A stretch of DNA of 64,000 bases from Albifimbria verrucaria (Eukaryota > Ascomycota > Sordariomycetes > Hypocreales > Stachybotryaceae), in contig JAHREC010000062.1 in NCBI GenBank assembly GCA_020081605.1, positions 4,831,758 to 4,895,757 on the forward strand. Direction: 5' to 3'. Below, in pieces: positions 44,718-56,304 of the stretch (position 1 is its first letter; each line of letters opens with the position of its first letter). Both the position numbers and the translations under genes were made by a program. The notes below the pieces were generated by a model. That model did not search any database, was not told the DNA's origin, and saw nothing but the letters and a program-made list of their open reading frames with translations.

Positions 44718-47653
44718 TTGCTCCACTGCAGGCGAGGCTCTGTTTTGTCTTGGCTCAAAGTGCCTTGCTCAGCCTCTGTTGAGTCCACCATAGATTGGAG
44801 GCCCTGTGGGGTTGCGGCCGCTTACATCAATCATCTCAGCCGCAACTGTTCCCTCTCTAAACAATTCGCTCCTGCGGTGCGCGCCACTCGACCTAAACAA
44901 TTTGCCCGACTCCAAAGAAATGATTCGGATTCCAAAGAGTGTCTAATTTGCAGCCTCAAACGTCAACCCATTGAGTATCAAGCCAGCAAGCAGTCATCCC
45001 GTATCGCGAAAGACCAAGAAGTCGAAGCAGACTGTTTTTCACGGCCCATAAATCGGCCTTGTTTGGGCATCATGCGGAATCCATACATTGCATCTTTGCC
45101 AATGCTTCTCTCTCCATTTATTGGACCGTTACCAATTTTCATTGGCATGATATGCTGGCATTGCCTAGTAAGAGCCACCGAAATTGGTATAAACTGCCTG
45201 CAACATCACTATCCAGCCTTAGCCATTACATTCAAAGTTGGACTCGGACTTTTGTCTTGGCCAAGGACCAGATCTGTGCTTGAAACCCTATCTATTACCA
45301 TGTTTTTCATATTATCGGTCTACAGTAGCCGTTTTCTCTCATTGCATGTGGTACTAGTAGGGACCCTGAGGATACTAAAACTTCCTGTTCAACGCTACTT
45401 TACGTTCCAGGAAACAGACGAAAGAAACTTAAGTGTGGCCATGGAATCTGTTCCTCATTTCATTGCCTGGCTGGTGACTGCAACTGTACCGACGATGATG
45501 AGGCTTTTAGGGTCCAACCTACTCAGGATTTCACGCTTTGCAGTGGCTGCAGCCTTGTTGGTATTCGTCCCAAGTCTTGCGCAATATCGTGTCATTGAAC
45601 GGCTGATCACCTTTGCTACCTATGTTCTGCTACGATGTGGCCAGGCCTATTTCTTCATTACAGATGGGGTTTTAACTGTTTGCCACAGCTCCATGCGCAA
45701 GATTGAATTCTGGGAGACCCGGCGCGCCGCATCGAGCACAAACGAACTACGTTCCTATGAATATCAGCCACTGATCGAATCCAAGAGAGAAATACGAATC
45801 CTGCGCCTCCTCAGGAGAACCGGTCGCCCAGAGATCTGCTGTGAGTTTGTCATCACGTCTGTGGATGAGGCGCCGCCATTTGAAGCAGTTTCGTACACAT
45901 GGGGTGAAGAAGCCATGACTGAAGGCATCGTTATTGAAGGTCGCCGCCTGCTAGTCTCACCAACAGTTTCCAAATGGCTTCGCTATCGACGGTCGTTCTT
46001 CTCTGAAGCTTATCTATGGATTGATGCCGTCTGCATTAACCAAAAGATAACAATGAGAAGATGAGCCAACTTCTTATTATGCGCGACATCTATAGTCTGG
46101 CTACTCGCACGATTGTCTGGTTAGCCCATCCCACCGAAATAGACGACTCATATAAGGCACGGTCACTTATTATGACGCTATGTGCGTTTATGAACTTTAA
46201 TGCGTCACCGGAGCATATACATACTATTGTATCTAGGGACATGAACATGCGCTCTGTGACAAGATTCTTAGCTAGAAGTTACTTTCATCGTATTTGGGTT
46301 GTTCAGGAAATCGCCTTGGCAAGATGTGTCCACATTGCGTACGGAAACGTCGTGATGAATTGGGACAGTGTCGCCCTTTTTGTTACCGCTGTTGCGACCT
46401 CGGAACGGATAGGCTCTGTAGTCCCATCCTCGACTTCTTCTGATGAACTGGGTGCGCATGGCATTCACCTCCCAATCAGGCATTTGGTCAATCTCTCAGA
46501 GATTGCACATGCAAGACGAACTTGCCAGGAGGGCAATAGGCTATCCTTTATAGAAGCATTGGTTCGTCTTCATGATTTCGCAGCAACAATTCCTCATGAC
46601 AACATTTACGGTTTCCTTGGTATGGTGGAGGAGTCGTCGGAACTCTTGAAAATTACCACCTATGAACAACCAGTAGAACAGCTCTTTGCTGCGATCGCAA
46701 AACTACTGTTTGGAAGAAACGAGGCACTCCCTGTGTTGCAGCTTGCCGGCTTGAGTCACATGAGGAGTATTGAAAATCTTCCTTCCTGGGTTCCTGATAT
46801 GACTCAATCTTACCATGGCACACACTTCAGGTTCCAGAGGCTATTCACCGCAAAAGCACATGAGGCGGCTCACAGGGAGTTGAATAGACAAGACAATAGT
46901 TGGAATATTTTGCAAATCCATCAGCGGATTGTTGATACAGTTAGCATCATTCAAACTCAAGTACTTTTGCCTGGAGATGGTTTTGGTACATGGGCACCGC
47001 AACATGATGAAACAAGAACAAGCCTAGAAGGCCAACCAAATAAGACGCCTGCTCAAGTTGATCTAGAACTTAGGTTGAAATTTCGAGACTGGTACGATGA
47101 AGCTTTACGTCTGGCGCAGTCAATGCCGTCAGTCCAGGACCGGTACACTGGGACTATAGCAGAAACGGTATTCCGAACGCTCGTCTGCAACGATCCACAG
47201 CTTCTGGATCGAAATTCAGGTCAGGGGTTGGGCTTTGAGAGATGCAAATTGATAATGCGCCTGGTGGAAATGCTCTGCCGACCGCCGTACAACGACATAA
47301 ATGCAAATATTCAGTTTGACTATGAAGCTGCCGCAGAGGAGCTGGGGTTGACCGTTGAAGAATGCGAATTGGTAGCTGGGCCCCAGCTTAATCACTTTTT
47401 CTTTTGTTTGGGCGCCATGGCGTCCCGCAAGAAGTTTTGTGTCATGAGCTCAGGCCAGATCGGTATGGTACCGCTGGGATCAACTGCTGGAGATATTGTC
47501 TCGTATATACGTGACCAGAACAGCGCCTTTATCCTACGACCCGCCACAAAAGATGGATTCTTGGAGCTAGTAGGTAACTGCTATATACATGGGTTCCTGG
47601 ATCAGCCATCAAATGATGATGGTGATGGTTGGGAGACGGCAAGCCTTATCTGA
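44718..47653 (+). CDS. HET-domain protein 2 with N-terminal transmembrane region
   Basis: Two frames join at an A4 run (46042-46045) one base short of the expected continuation from AVCINQ. The HET domain is clear: EIRILRLLRR, PFEAVSYTWG, AYLWIDAVCINQ, MRDIYSLATRTIVWL, FLARSYFHRIWVVQEIALA, HDNIYGFLGM, FGRNEALPVLQLAG. Before it lie roughly 200-300 residues with about five hydrophobic segments (for example YIASLPMLLSPFIGPLPIF, VAAALLVFVPSL, LITFATYVLL), so the HET domain appears tethered to a membrane. The start is uncertain: 44718 or the internal ATG at 45072, just before the first hydrophobic segment. The long C-terminal part is of the usual HET-family type, ending EDG/DGDGWETASLI-like at 47653. 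Confidence 0.85.
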
Positions 47654-48532
47654 AGCACAGGTATTTTGCATGGATAAATGAAGCACTTCATCACGCAACA
47701 GCCATCAACCCAGTACCAATACACTGGCTGTAGGAATCAGCAACCGGTTCTTGTTCAGCGGATGCCAGGTTTATTCGGCTGGTCTGTGAGCATCGTCGTA
47801 AGGGATACATAAAGCTTGGGCGCGTGGCATGATCCATAGAGACCCTCACTACAGCGTCAATCCTCGTCGACTTGGAAGTGCTACATAGACCCAATATCAT
47901 TTGAACTTTTTCCACTATAATTCAAATTCATATCATTATAATTGTAAATGTTTCAGCACTAACAATGGTTGATGGCCTTTAATATAGGGTCACTTTGTTG
48001 TATATGCATTAGATGAAGTCAATCCAGTCAGCTCTTTCTCATTGAAAAAGTAATACAAAATGACCTCTTAGCCCTGTTTATAGTTAAGGCTAAACTCTTC
48101 GATCCTATAGGGTGTTTTTAAATGTTCAAGGGCACGCAATGGCATCATATCATGGCCATTTTGCCCTTTGCTTTGGAGTCTCTGAATCATCCAGCTGTGT
48201 TGTAATCAGCAAGGTTCTCTTGAATATGAAACTGTTTACACATTTTAAGGAATATTTATGTGTAAATACTTGCTGTTCGTTATGTTCGCTGCGAGATGGG
48301 CGGCTTATGCGACGTCTTCAGCGGCATATCAATGAAATAATTTACTGGACATTGGTTGCACAACTTTATTTGCTGCATTGAGCTCAAATATAGAAATACC
48401 TAGTCACAGACGCCGATAAGCTGTCTTTAGCATGAAAAACAGCGCTTGCCAAGTTATCACACATTCCACTTGAAAGACAGTTTGCTATCTAGTGGTTAAC
48501 TGAATGCAAAGGCTGCTTCATCAAGCTATGAC
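47654..48532. other. gene-free stretch
   Basis: AT-rich spacer after HET gene 2. Frames of 74-89 residues on either strand have no resemblance to known families. Confidence 0.5.
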
Positions 48533-49440
48533 TCAAAATGCCATTCTCATCTTAAGCGTATCCTTCTTGAGGATGTCGTCTTTCATATTCATAAACTCCT
48601 CCATATCCCACGGACAGCTCACGTATCTGCCACCTAACCAGTCCTTGCGTTCAGCCGCTAACCATGCAATTGTATCGCCAGCTATATCAGGACGATGGGG
48701 CAGTTTAGTGCGTGCTTGCTCTGGTAGATTCTCGGTAATCTTCGTCTGAATCGCCCCAGGGTTCACACAATATGCCAAGAGTCCTTGATCGCCATACTCT
48801 AATTGCAAGGACTCGGTCCACCTCAAGATTGCAAGTTTCGAAGTTCGGTAACTGCTGCTCTCCGTACGGGCAGTTAATGCGCCTGAGGAGGCTACGTTAA
48901 TCATTGTGCAAAGTGAGGCGTTTCTGGCATAAGTCTGAAGCTGCATAGGCAGAAATGCCCTCGCCATATTAAAGAGTCCGCGGATATTAACTTCCCAAGT
49001 ACGCCAGTACAAATCCGGATCCGCATCAAGGAACAGCTTATACGGCTCCATATATGCGGCGTTGTTAATTAGAATATCCAGGCGTCCGTCAAAGCCCTGC
49101 AATACACTGTCGTATAGTGCGTCAACGCTTTCTTGTTTCGTAATATCAACGGTGAAGTTTAAAACCAAAGGCTTTAAGCGCCCTGCTTCCGATGCGGCCA
49201 ACTTCAGCTTTCCGGCCAGATCGTCTGCTACCCCATGTATATCAGCTATTGCTATCGCAGACGCTCCTGCTCGTGCAAACGCTATAGCTGTGGCAAATCC
49301 AACACCATTCTCCCAAGCTGCGCCTGTAATCAAGACGTGTTTACCAGCTAGATCAAGCCGTAGCGGGAAATATAGTCATAAGTCGTAGAGTGGCTGGTGG
49401 CTGTGAAGTCACCACCAGAAAGCTTCGAGCCGGTTGACAT
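48533..49440 (-). CDS. short-chain dehydrogenase/reductase (SDR)
   Basis: A classical SDR of about 300 residues. After an N-terminal extension from ATG 49440 (starting MSTGSKLSGGDFTA) comes the cofactor loop VLITGAAWENGVGFATAIA, the acidic AIADIHGV, DITKQESV, the NNAAY motif, VASSGAL with the catalytic Ser, and the SSSYRTSKLAIL Tyr-Lys pair, then YCVNPGAIQT. The Asp after beta-2 suggests NAD(H) preference. A CC at 49358-49359 (plus strand) seems one base short; without it the N-terminal extension ends in a stop just before the cofactor loop. The substrate is unknown. Confidence 0.85.
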
Positions 49441-49813
49441 AGTAATTGTGTAATCTGTATGATATATGAAAGATGTAGCGTGTGTTGCATCAAGACTGAA
49501 GCTAAATTGGGTGAAATTTGCATTCCGTGTTGCGGGGATGGGTCACTATAAACCGTAACACTGTCTGAATGTGGATACAAGCCATGCACACGCTATGTGT
49601 TGAACCAAGTAATTATTGCTCGATTCGACGTCTATCTTTTACCCCTCTTTTCTTGATATTTATATGGGTTAATCAGCGTCAAATGGATTTTACATGAACG
49701 TGACCATTGGATGTGTCCCACGCGGCTTGTCTTGGTCATTTAAACTCGTGCGTGTTTTTTCCGCCGGTTCAACACCATGGGAAACCTGGCCACGGTGGGT
49801 CAAAGTAGGGGTT
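49441..49813. other. gene-free stretch
   Basis: SDR promoter region followed by DNA leading into the duplicated fragments at 49814. Nothing is recognisable. Confidence 0.5.
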
Positions 49814-49930
49814 GGCTCCTTCTGTAGCCACCGCGGGTAGTTCAACTATGAAAACAGATACTGCGCTACCCGAGGCTTGCATCTAATGTGCGAGACGGTC
49901 GTATCGGATCCTCGCCGAGGCCTGCATAAG
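49814..49930 (+). repeat. duplicated fragment of the 53.5-55.8 kb regulator gene
   Basis: About 117 bp here align with 55160-55285, within the last exon of the Zn2Cys6 regulator: both carry GTAGCC-CCGCGGGTAGTT, then CTTGxATCxAATGTGC and CGTATCxxATCCTC. Many differences are C/T or G/A. The copy has no open frame and abuts a second fragment at 49929. Confidence 0.8.
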
Positions 49931-50000
49931 TTGGACATCTACGTCATGAAGGAATAGCGTCTGACGAACGATCTCGATGGGACCCCACACAAGGGTGGAA
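49929..50000 (+). repeat. duplicated fragment of the 56.3-57.9 kb MFS gene
   Basis: About 72 bp align with 57575-57648, including the likely short intron of the MFS gene: both have TTGG-CATCTA, GAATAGCGT-TGACG and GACCCCACACAAGGGT. It is joined directly to the regulator fragment; in the parent locus the two segments are about 2.3 kb apart in the same relative orientation. Confidence 0.8.
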
Positions 50001-50099
50001 ATCGTATGTTGCGTTTAGTGGGTATTGATTACGGCGGATTAGCGCGCAATAGAAACGCTGAACATCAACTGGTTAGGAACAACGATTCGACTAGTTCAG

Positions 50100-52391
50100 C
50101 AGGTAGGCGTGGCATTTACGTCGAAGAGACTTGCGTGCTGCTAAATTAAGACTTTCACAGGAACCTGCTTTGTTCAATGGGATAGTTTTCCAGAACATCT
50201 CCAATGGGCTCATGGGAACGCAATGGGATGATTCGACAGAAAAGGCCAAAAGAGATTGTGTTGTCGATGCGTGCAAGATGGCAAATGCTCATGAGTTTAT
50301 CTCTCAGCTGCTGGATGTACGTGCCATAAAAATTCTCATAAGTTTTAAAACGAATTTAATTCTCTTTAATCAGGGCTATGATACTGAAGTCGGTGAGCGT
50401 GCCGGTCTTCTCTCTGGTGGCCAGAAGCAGCGCATTGCCATTGCACGTGCCGTCATCTCAGATCCCAAGATTCTGCTTCTCGATGAAGCCACTAACTAGT
50501 GCTGTCGATTTCACCCTGGCCAGCCTCTTGTGCTCGCCGAAATCATGCAAGTTTTCACATATTCTGGATCAAATTTACGATCTGAAGGAAACTTTCTTGC
50601 TTTAATCTTTTCGTGACCACCGTCGGCAATCTGGTCATCTACTTTGCTTTGGGACGGCTTTGCAGCTTCATCAGTCAGGCATAGCCCCTATTCACATACC
50701 ATGTTGCGAAAGAGATTCTGACAAAAATTGGGAAATGATTCACTTCTACCGTCACGCGATGCTGAAATTAACCCCATCTCAGGATGTCCAATTCTTCGAC
50801 CGTTCCGAAAATACGACGAGACCTCTCACAAGCCGCCTATCATCGCAACCGATGCAGCCTTAAGAGCTCATGGGCTTCAATCTCTCATTGATATTGATAG
50901 TGATCATTCAAATCATCGCGATCGCCACTTTGGGAATTGCAACAGGCTGGAAACTAGGACTCGTCGTTGTTTCGGCGGTCTCCTCCCTCATTTTCGCAGG
51001 CTACTTACGTATTCGACTCGAATTCAAGGTCGATTACGAGACTGGAAGGAGATTTGCAGAAAGCTCAGAGTTAGCAGGAGAAGCGGTGAGCATTATTCGG
51101 ACCATATCATCTCTGGCGCTGGAGAGGCGAATCTTGGAGAGGTATCGTGGCAAGGTTAATGATATCGTACGAACTTCAATTCCTTCCATTCTTCACCCAT
51201 GTTCTGGTTATCTCTCTCACAATCTATTGAAATCTTGGTTCTCGCTTTAGGGATCTGGTAAGCCAGATTATAATACGATGGAACCAATTACAGTTACTCA
51301 CGCCTCTTGCAGGTATGGTTGTCGCCTACTGTCTTTTAACGAATATGTTATTCGTCAATCCTACATTGTGTTTGTCGGTGTCTTTTTGAATGGCGAAGGC
51401 GCTTCTCAGTTGTTCATGTGCCCAACTAATAAGTGAGGCTTTTTGGTTTGCTCGAACACGTGTTAACCTTATTCATAGGCATTACCAAGGCCGTTTCCGT
51501 GGGCAACTATATATAGATCAGGTCTTTGAAGCCCGTTGTAGCCGAAACACCGAAGAATCACGAGAAATCGCCTCCAGATTCACCTATAACCATGACGTTA
51601 GATCATGTCAGGTTCTCTTACCCCACCAGGCTAGACAAAGGTATTACGAGGGGTTTCGATAACCATCCAACCAGGTGAATTCGTTGCATTTGTGGGAGGC
51701 TCAGGGTGTGGCAAAAGCACAATGGTAGCTATGCTCGAAAGGTTTTACGATCCGTCCCCTGAACTATCTGCCTCGGCGAGCAAAATATTGCCTCGCTCAA
51801 CCCGCGTCTCTACCACACACGCACTGCCCTCGTGCAGCAAGAGCCTATCCTCTATCAGGGCACCATTCGTGAAAATAATTCGTTGGGCTTCGAAGACCCA
51901 GAGACTCTTAAGGAGGACCTTATTATTAAGGCATGGAAACAAGCCAATAATTATGGTTTCATTGCGTCTTTACCAAAGGCACTGGATACGCAGTGTGGCT
52001 CGCGAGGACTGTCTTTGTCAGGGGGCAACGCCAACAAGTAGCCATAGCTAGAGCTTTGGTTCGCGATCCCGATATCCTTCTCGATGAGGCTACCCCGGCC
52101 TGGGATACGGAGAGTGAGCAGGTTGTTCAAGAAGCGTTAGCACAAGTCGCGGCAGAAAGGAAGCGAATCACTGTCGCTGTTGCGCATCGCCTGTCGACGA
52201 TCAAGGATGCAGATTGTACCTTTGTCTTTCTAGGTGGTAAGATTGTAGAATATGGAACCCACAGTGCTCTTATACAGAAGGGCGAACAGTATTATCGAAT
52301 GTGTCAGACGCAGTCGTTGGATAGAGGTATTTTGAGAATTAAAAATAAGATGGATAGTTTTTATATTATTTTTATAACTTTGTTCTGTTAA
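50100..52391 (+). pseudogene. ABCB-type (MDR) ABC transporter, truncated
   Basis: Parts of a full ABCB exporter appear in order. From the first nucleotide-binding domain: [16 protein letters not shown] (Q-loop), an intron at about 50317-50371, then [15 protein letters not shown] (signature) and ILLLDEAT (Walker B). From the second membrane domain: LGRLCSFIS, then MGFNLSLILIVIIQIIAIA, RFAESSELAGEAVSIIRTI. From the second nucleotide-binding domain: [19 protein letters not shown] (Walker A), [40 protein letters not shown] (H-loop) and GTHSALI. The first membrane domain, the first Walker A, and the segment between Walker B and membrane domain 2 are missing. Many frame breaks occur. The left break coincides with the duplicated fragments ending near 50000. 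Confidence 0.85.
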
Positions 52392-52429
52392 ATAAATAGA
52401 GAGATCCATGAACTTCAGCTCACAGCTTG

Positions 52430-52740
52430 TACTTCGTGGCCCTTACGTCTCGGATTCCCTCGCTCCATAAGATCACGCAGGCTTGCTTTACAATTGATGA
52501 GATAGACGAATATGCAAGGTCGATTGTTGATTGTTTTACATACATGGACATCACGTTCGGCGACATATGGAGGTGCACAGAAAAAGCCATCATGGCCAAC
52601 CAGGAATGGGCCTTCCTCAAGACGTGGTATTCTCAACGCATAGTATTGGTAGGGGACGCAATTTCTAAAACCACTAGCATCAACGAACGGCCTGGGCGTA
52701 AAGCGGGATGGGGAAACGGGCAGGCGTCCGCGTTGGCAAC
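52430..52740 (+). pseudogene. FAD-dependent monooxygenase relic
   Basis: The frame reads FTIDEIDEYARSIVD, then DITFGDIWRC, EWAFLKTWYSQRIVLVGDAIS. This matches the segment before and including the second FAD motif (GD) of salicylate hydroxylase-like monooxygenases. The N-terminal FAD-binding GxGxxG and the rest are absent, and resemblance ends near 52700. Confidence 0.65.
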
Positions 52741-53000
52741 AACGATATCGATGTGGTCCACACCGGCAGCCTCATCTCGGCAACCGCTTTGGCTGCGTCA
52801 TCCGGCGACATGCTGCCAATGTGAACTACTAAGGTGAAGCTTTGACCCGCTCCCGGGGATAGAGCCTGGAGCTCGTCAGTGGTGACCGACTTCCGGCTTC
52901 GGACGCTGCCGATGACGACATGGTTGGGGCGGGGCGAGACACATCTCGACGACACTCTTGCCGATGTTTGAAAGAAAAGAAAAGGTGCGTCTAAGAGTTA
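52672..53000 (-). pseudogene. SDR relic
   Basis: On the minus strand NIGKSVVEM and NHVVIGSVRS, then LVVHIGSMSPDDAAKAVAEM and AAGVDHIDIVVANADA can be read in shifting frames. They match the N-terminal third of a short-chain dehydrogenase up to the NAG-like turn. The catalytic Ser-Tyr-Lys part is absent. It overlaps the monooxygenase relic on the other strand. Confidence 0.55.
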
Positions 53001-53504
53001 GATGGAAGGTAACCGGCAACAATATCGTGTTATCCTTGACTCTGCGACGACGCGTTGACTTCCTACAAGCCCTGTGAGGGCGGTAAGAGGAACTCTGCAT
53101 GTACTAACATCAATGGCTGTTTCTTGGTGTCTACTCGGACTCGCATGTCCCAATAATCGATGCACCCAACAATAGTGGGATAGTGGGATACTGCAGCTAT
53201 GGACCCACTCTTCGGTGGTAGCGACTACAGCCGACGACCCCGGTCTTCGGCTACTGGACGCAGCGCCGAGCTCCATGTTCCAATTTCCTCGACAGCGCCC
53301 ACGTTTCACCCTCGGACTCACCACGCTCTGGCCGTTCAACCGCCGGTGAAGACGAAAATCAATTGCATCCGCCAAAGACAAACTGGCAGGTCACAGCCGC
53401 CGAGCCCGAGGCTCAAGCCTCCTACCTAATTAACTTGCCTAACTGAGACATTGTAAACAGAGACGACGATAACGGAAGCAAGCATCATTACCTCGGACAC
53501 ACTA
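53001..53504. other. gene-free stretch
   Basis: GC-richer than its surroundings, with short frames on both strands. No resemblance recognised. It probably contains the promoter of the next regulator. Confidence 0.4.
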
Positions 53505-55766
53505 ATGGATTCCGTCGACGCCTCACTGGCGAAGCCGATACATGCACGCATTGCGTATGTGACCATCGGCGTCCCTATATGTCTCCTCATACACCGGCTC
53601 ACGTAGCGATAGGTGTCGCAAATGCCACGCCCGAAAGATCAAGTGCTCTGGTGGCACGCCTTGCACCAATTGCCACCAAGCAAATGCCGATGCCGAGTGC
53701 ACGTACCCGAATCGTCACCGGCGTGTAAAGGTTGAGCAGAGGTGAGACAGCGAGCTTGTCACTGCAGCGAGCGTAACCTGACACCATCGTTCAGCTACAT
53801 TGACGGATTGCTTGCCGAGATCCGTCGCCTTCGAGGAGCCGTTCACAGTACAGCCAATGTTACCGTAACTCAGCCCGATGTGTGTGCCCCGTGGAATCGG
53901 AGACGTTTCCATCCGTGCCTGTCGCAAGCCCCACCCTCGATGCTTTGCCTCGCGCCCCAGAGACGGGAGACGATGTGCAGAATCCGCTGCTGCGTGATCG
54001 TCCCTGGTTTTTCACGCCCACCCCTGAAATGCCTATCCTCATAGGCGAGGCCACAGACGTAGCTTTTGCTACACGATTTCGTCAAGACTTAATGGGCGAT
54101 TCGCAGAAGCATTTCGCACGCACCCAAAACGTACAGGATGAGGTAATCCTTTCTCTGTGCAGCTTGGATTGCCCATGGCCTACTCCGTCGCGAGCTCGAT
54201 TCCTGACAAAGGTCATGCTCAACACGGCGTGTCGCCGCTATTACCTCGTGCGCAAGAGCACCACTCTTCGGCTCTTAGAGCGGGCGATGGCGAACCCTGC
54301 TTTGTGTGATTTGATGTCTACCTGCAAGCTTTTCGCCGTGTTTGCGCTAGGCGAATTGTACTCGAGGAGGACGTGCCAATCCGCAGAGGACTTTCCTGGG
54401 GTCAACTACTACGTTGCTGCGTCAAGGATGCTACGGATGATCAGTGAGCAGCCCAGAATCGACTGCGTCGAAATCATGATGATGCTTGTGAGTTACCTCT
54501 CTCCTTCTACCTACATTTAGCAAGCTGACAGCTCATAGTCAGTTTATGCTCTTGCGATGAACCGCCGGCATTCGGGCTATTGTTTGGTCGGCTGCGCTGT
54601 CCGTTTCAGCATAATAACTGGCCTGCATTTGAATGTTCCACGGCATCAGCTGCCCAACCGCGAGCTGCAGGAACACCGGATTCGTGTCTGGTGGACGGTG
54701 TACATACTTGATCGAAGCTGGGCCTGTATGCTTGGGAAGCCAGTGTCGATTCAAGACGAGGATATCGATATTAATCTTCCTTCCACGTCGCAGCTATCCC
54801 CGGAGAGTATCTCTGAGGATTTTGCCGATACCGACTACCTTATTGCAAGCCTACGGATAGCCAACCTAGGAGCCCAAATTACAGCATCCATCTACAGCCG
54901 GAGAACGCACCGCGAGCCGTTTTCTCACAGGGTGCAGCAGGCACTGCGGGACCTAGGAAGTTGGTTACAGCAGCTCCCGGATCCTCTCTATACAGCTATC
55001 AACGATGTTCCGTCTCACGCAGCCATGCCGATAATAACCCTTTACCTCTATTTTAATCAAGTGAGTTGAGCATCACAAACAGTCCAACCGCGCCCTAACC
55101 CTGTAGTGCCTAATTCTAGCATCGAGACCCATAGTGCTTTATGCACTTCGCCAGCGTACGGCCTCTGCTGTAGCCGCCGCGGGTAGTTTGACCTCTATGA
55201 ATACGGAAACAGCTTCTGCTCTATCCGATGCTTGTATCCAATGTGCAAGACGATCGTATCGAATCCTCACCGAAGCCTGGATAAACGGATCATTCCCAAC
55301 TTTTGATTATACGTATACCCAATACTTATTCTCCACTGCCATTATTCTCGCCAGCTCTAGCTTATTCCAAAATCAGGATTCTCAGAATGACTGCGATGAT
55401 TTCGAGGCAGCGGCCGACCTGCTACACCAGCTCGACCAGAACGGAAATCTCGCAGCAAAAGAATTTTGTAAACACATTGAAGCTACAAAGATAATCCTTG
55501 TGCGGAGAGCGTCTAACGAGCACCAAGTCTCCGACAGCCATGGCCCTGACGTGACCAGGCACCATGGTACCCTAAGTAATACTCAAGAAGCAAGATTTAC
55601 GGATAGATCCGCAGATGCTTCACGGTTGACGTTGGCAGAGCCTCTGCTTCACGATCTTCTATCTCAGCCTGACCTGGATCTTCAATCTTTAGAGCCGTCC
55701 ATCATTGAGAATAGCTTTGAAGATTTTGCATGGCCAGATGGAGGTGGTTTATGGGACACCACCTAA
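53505..55766 (+). CDS. Zn2Cys6 transcription factor with fungal-specific TF domain
   Basis: The zinc cluster CRKCHARKIKC-x5-CTNCHQANADAEC lies at about 53615-53690. A short intron (about 53740-53792) joins it to a coiled-coil linker (YIDGLLAEIRRLRG). The middle homology region follows: FLTKVMLNTACRRYYLVR, then FPGVNYYVAASRML, and after another intron (near 54487-54541) GYCLVGCAVRFSIITGLHLNV, HRIRVWWTVYILDRSWACMLGKP, the classical fungal TF signature. The C-terminus ends GGGLWDTT at 55764. The start codon is uncertain: ATG 53505 needs a frame change before the zinc cluster. The factor is followed by an MFS gene and a decarboxylase gene on the opposite strand, which it may control. A fragment of its last exon is copied at 49814-49930. 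Confidence 0.8.
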
Positions 55767-56304
55767 GATGCTGTCAAGAAGGCTCGCTTGCTGCAGAATG
55801 TGCTTGTGAAAGCCTAGTTCCGGAACTCTTTCCTAGTCCAGGCTTTCCTAGTCCAGGGTGTGCCGCGAGCATCCATATCACGTTACTGCCACGTCTGCAT
55901 TTTGGGGATTGGTGAAGTAAACTCGTTTAGGTGACTGCTATTCTCTATCTTGTTGCAGATTGAGACTAGAATTGCCGTCGCCACAAATCGCACCTTTACC
56001 CCCATTTTTCTCTCTAATTCCTAACGAATGTGTTGTTTTGCAAGATGTGATGACTACACCAGTAGCCAGTCGTGGCGATATATCACCGCCGTCTAGATCA
56101 TTGCCTAAAAATGACTGTTTTCAATTGTTGCCAAGGCTGATATTACATCCATCTATGTGGAAGCTGGTCTTTGTGGTTGAGCAGTGTTCATCTCCATTTT
56201 TGCCCTGGGAACTGCTTCCACCTTTTCAGTTTGTTCCATGTTCGGCCGGGGAGAATCTACTCTAGCTCTTTCCTTCGAGCCAGCGCTGCATTGTCGAGCC
56301 ATAC
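55767..56304. other. convergent 3' flanks
   Basis: No gene. The regulator and the MFS gene converge here. Frame 55960-56265 (plus) does not resemble a known family. Confidence 0.5.

Noticed and set aside
41463..47653. Calling the HET genes pseudogenes because of their frame breaks
   Set aside because: The breaks are single-base changes in runs, like those in conserved enzymes throughout the window, and the HET motifs are otherwise intact.
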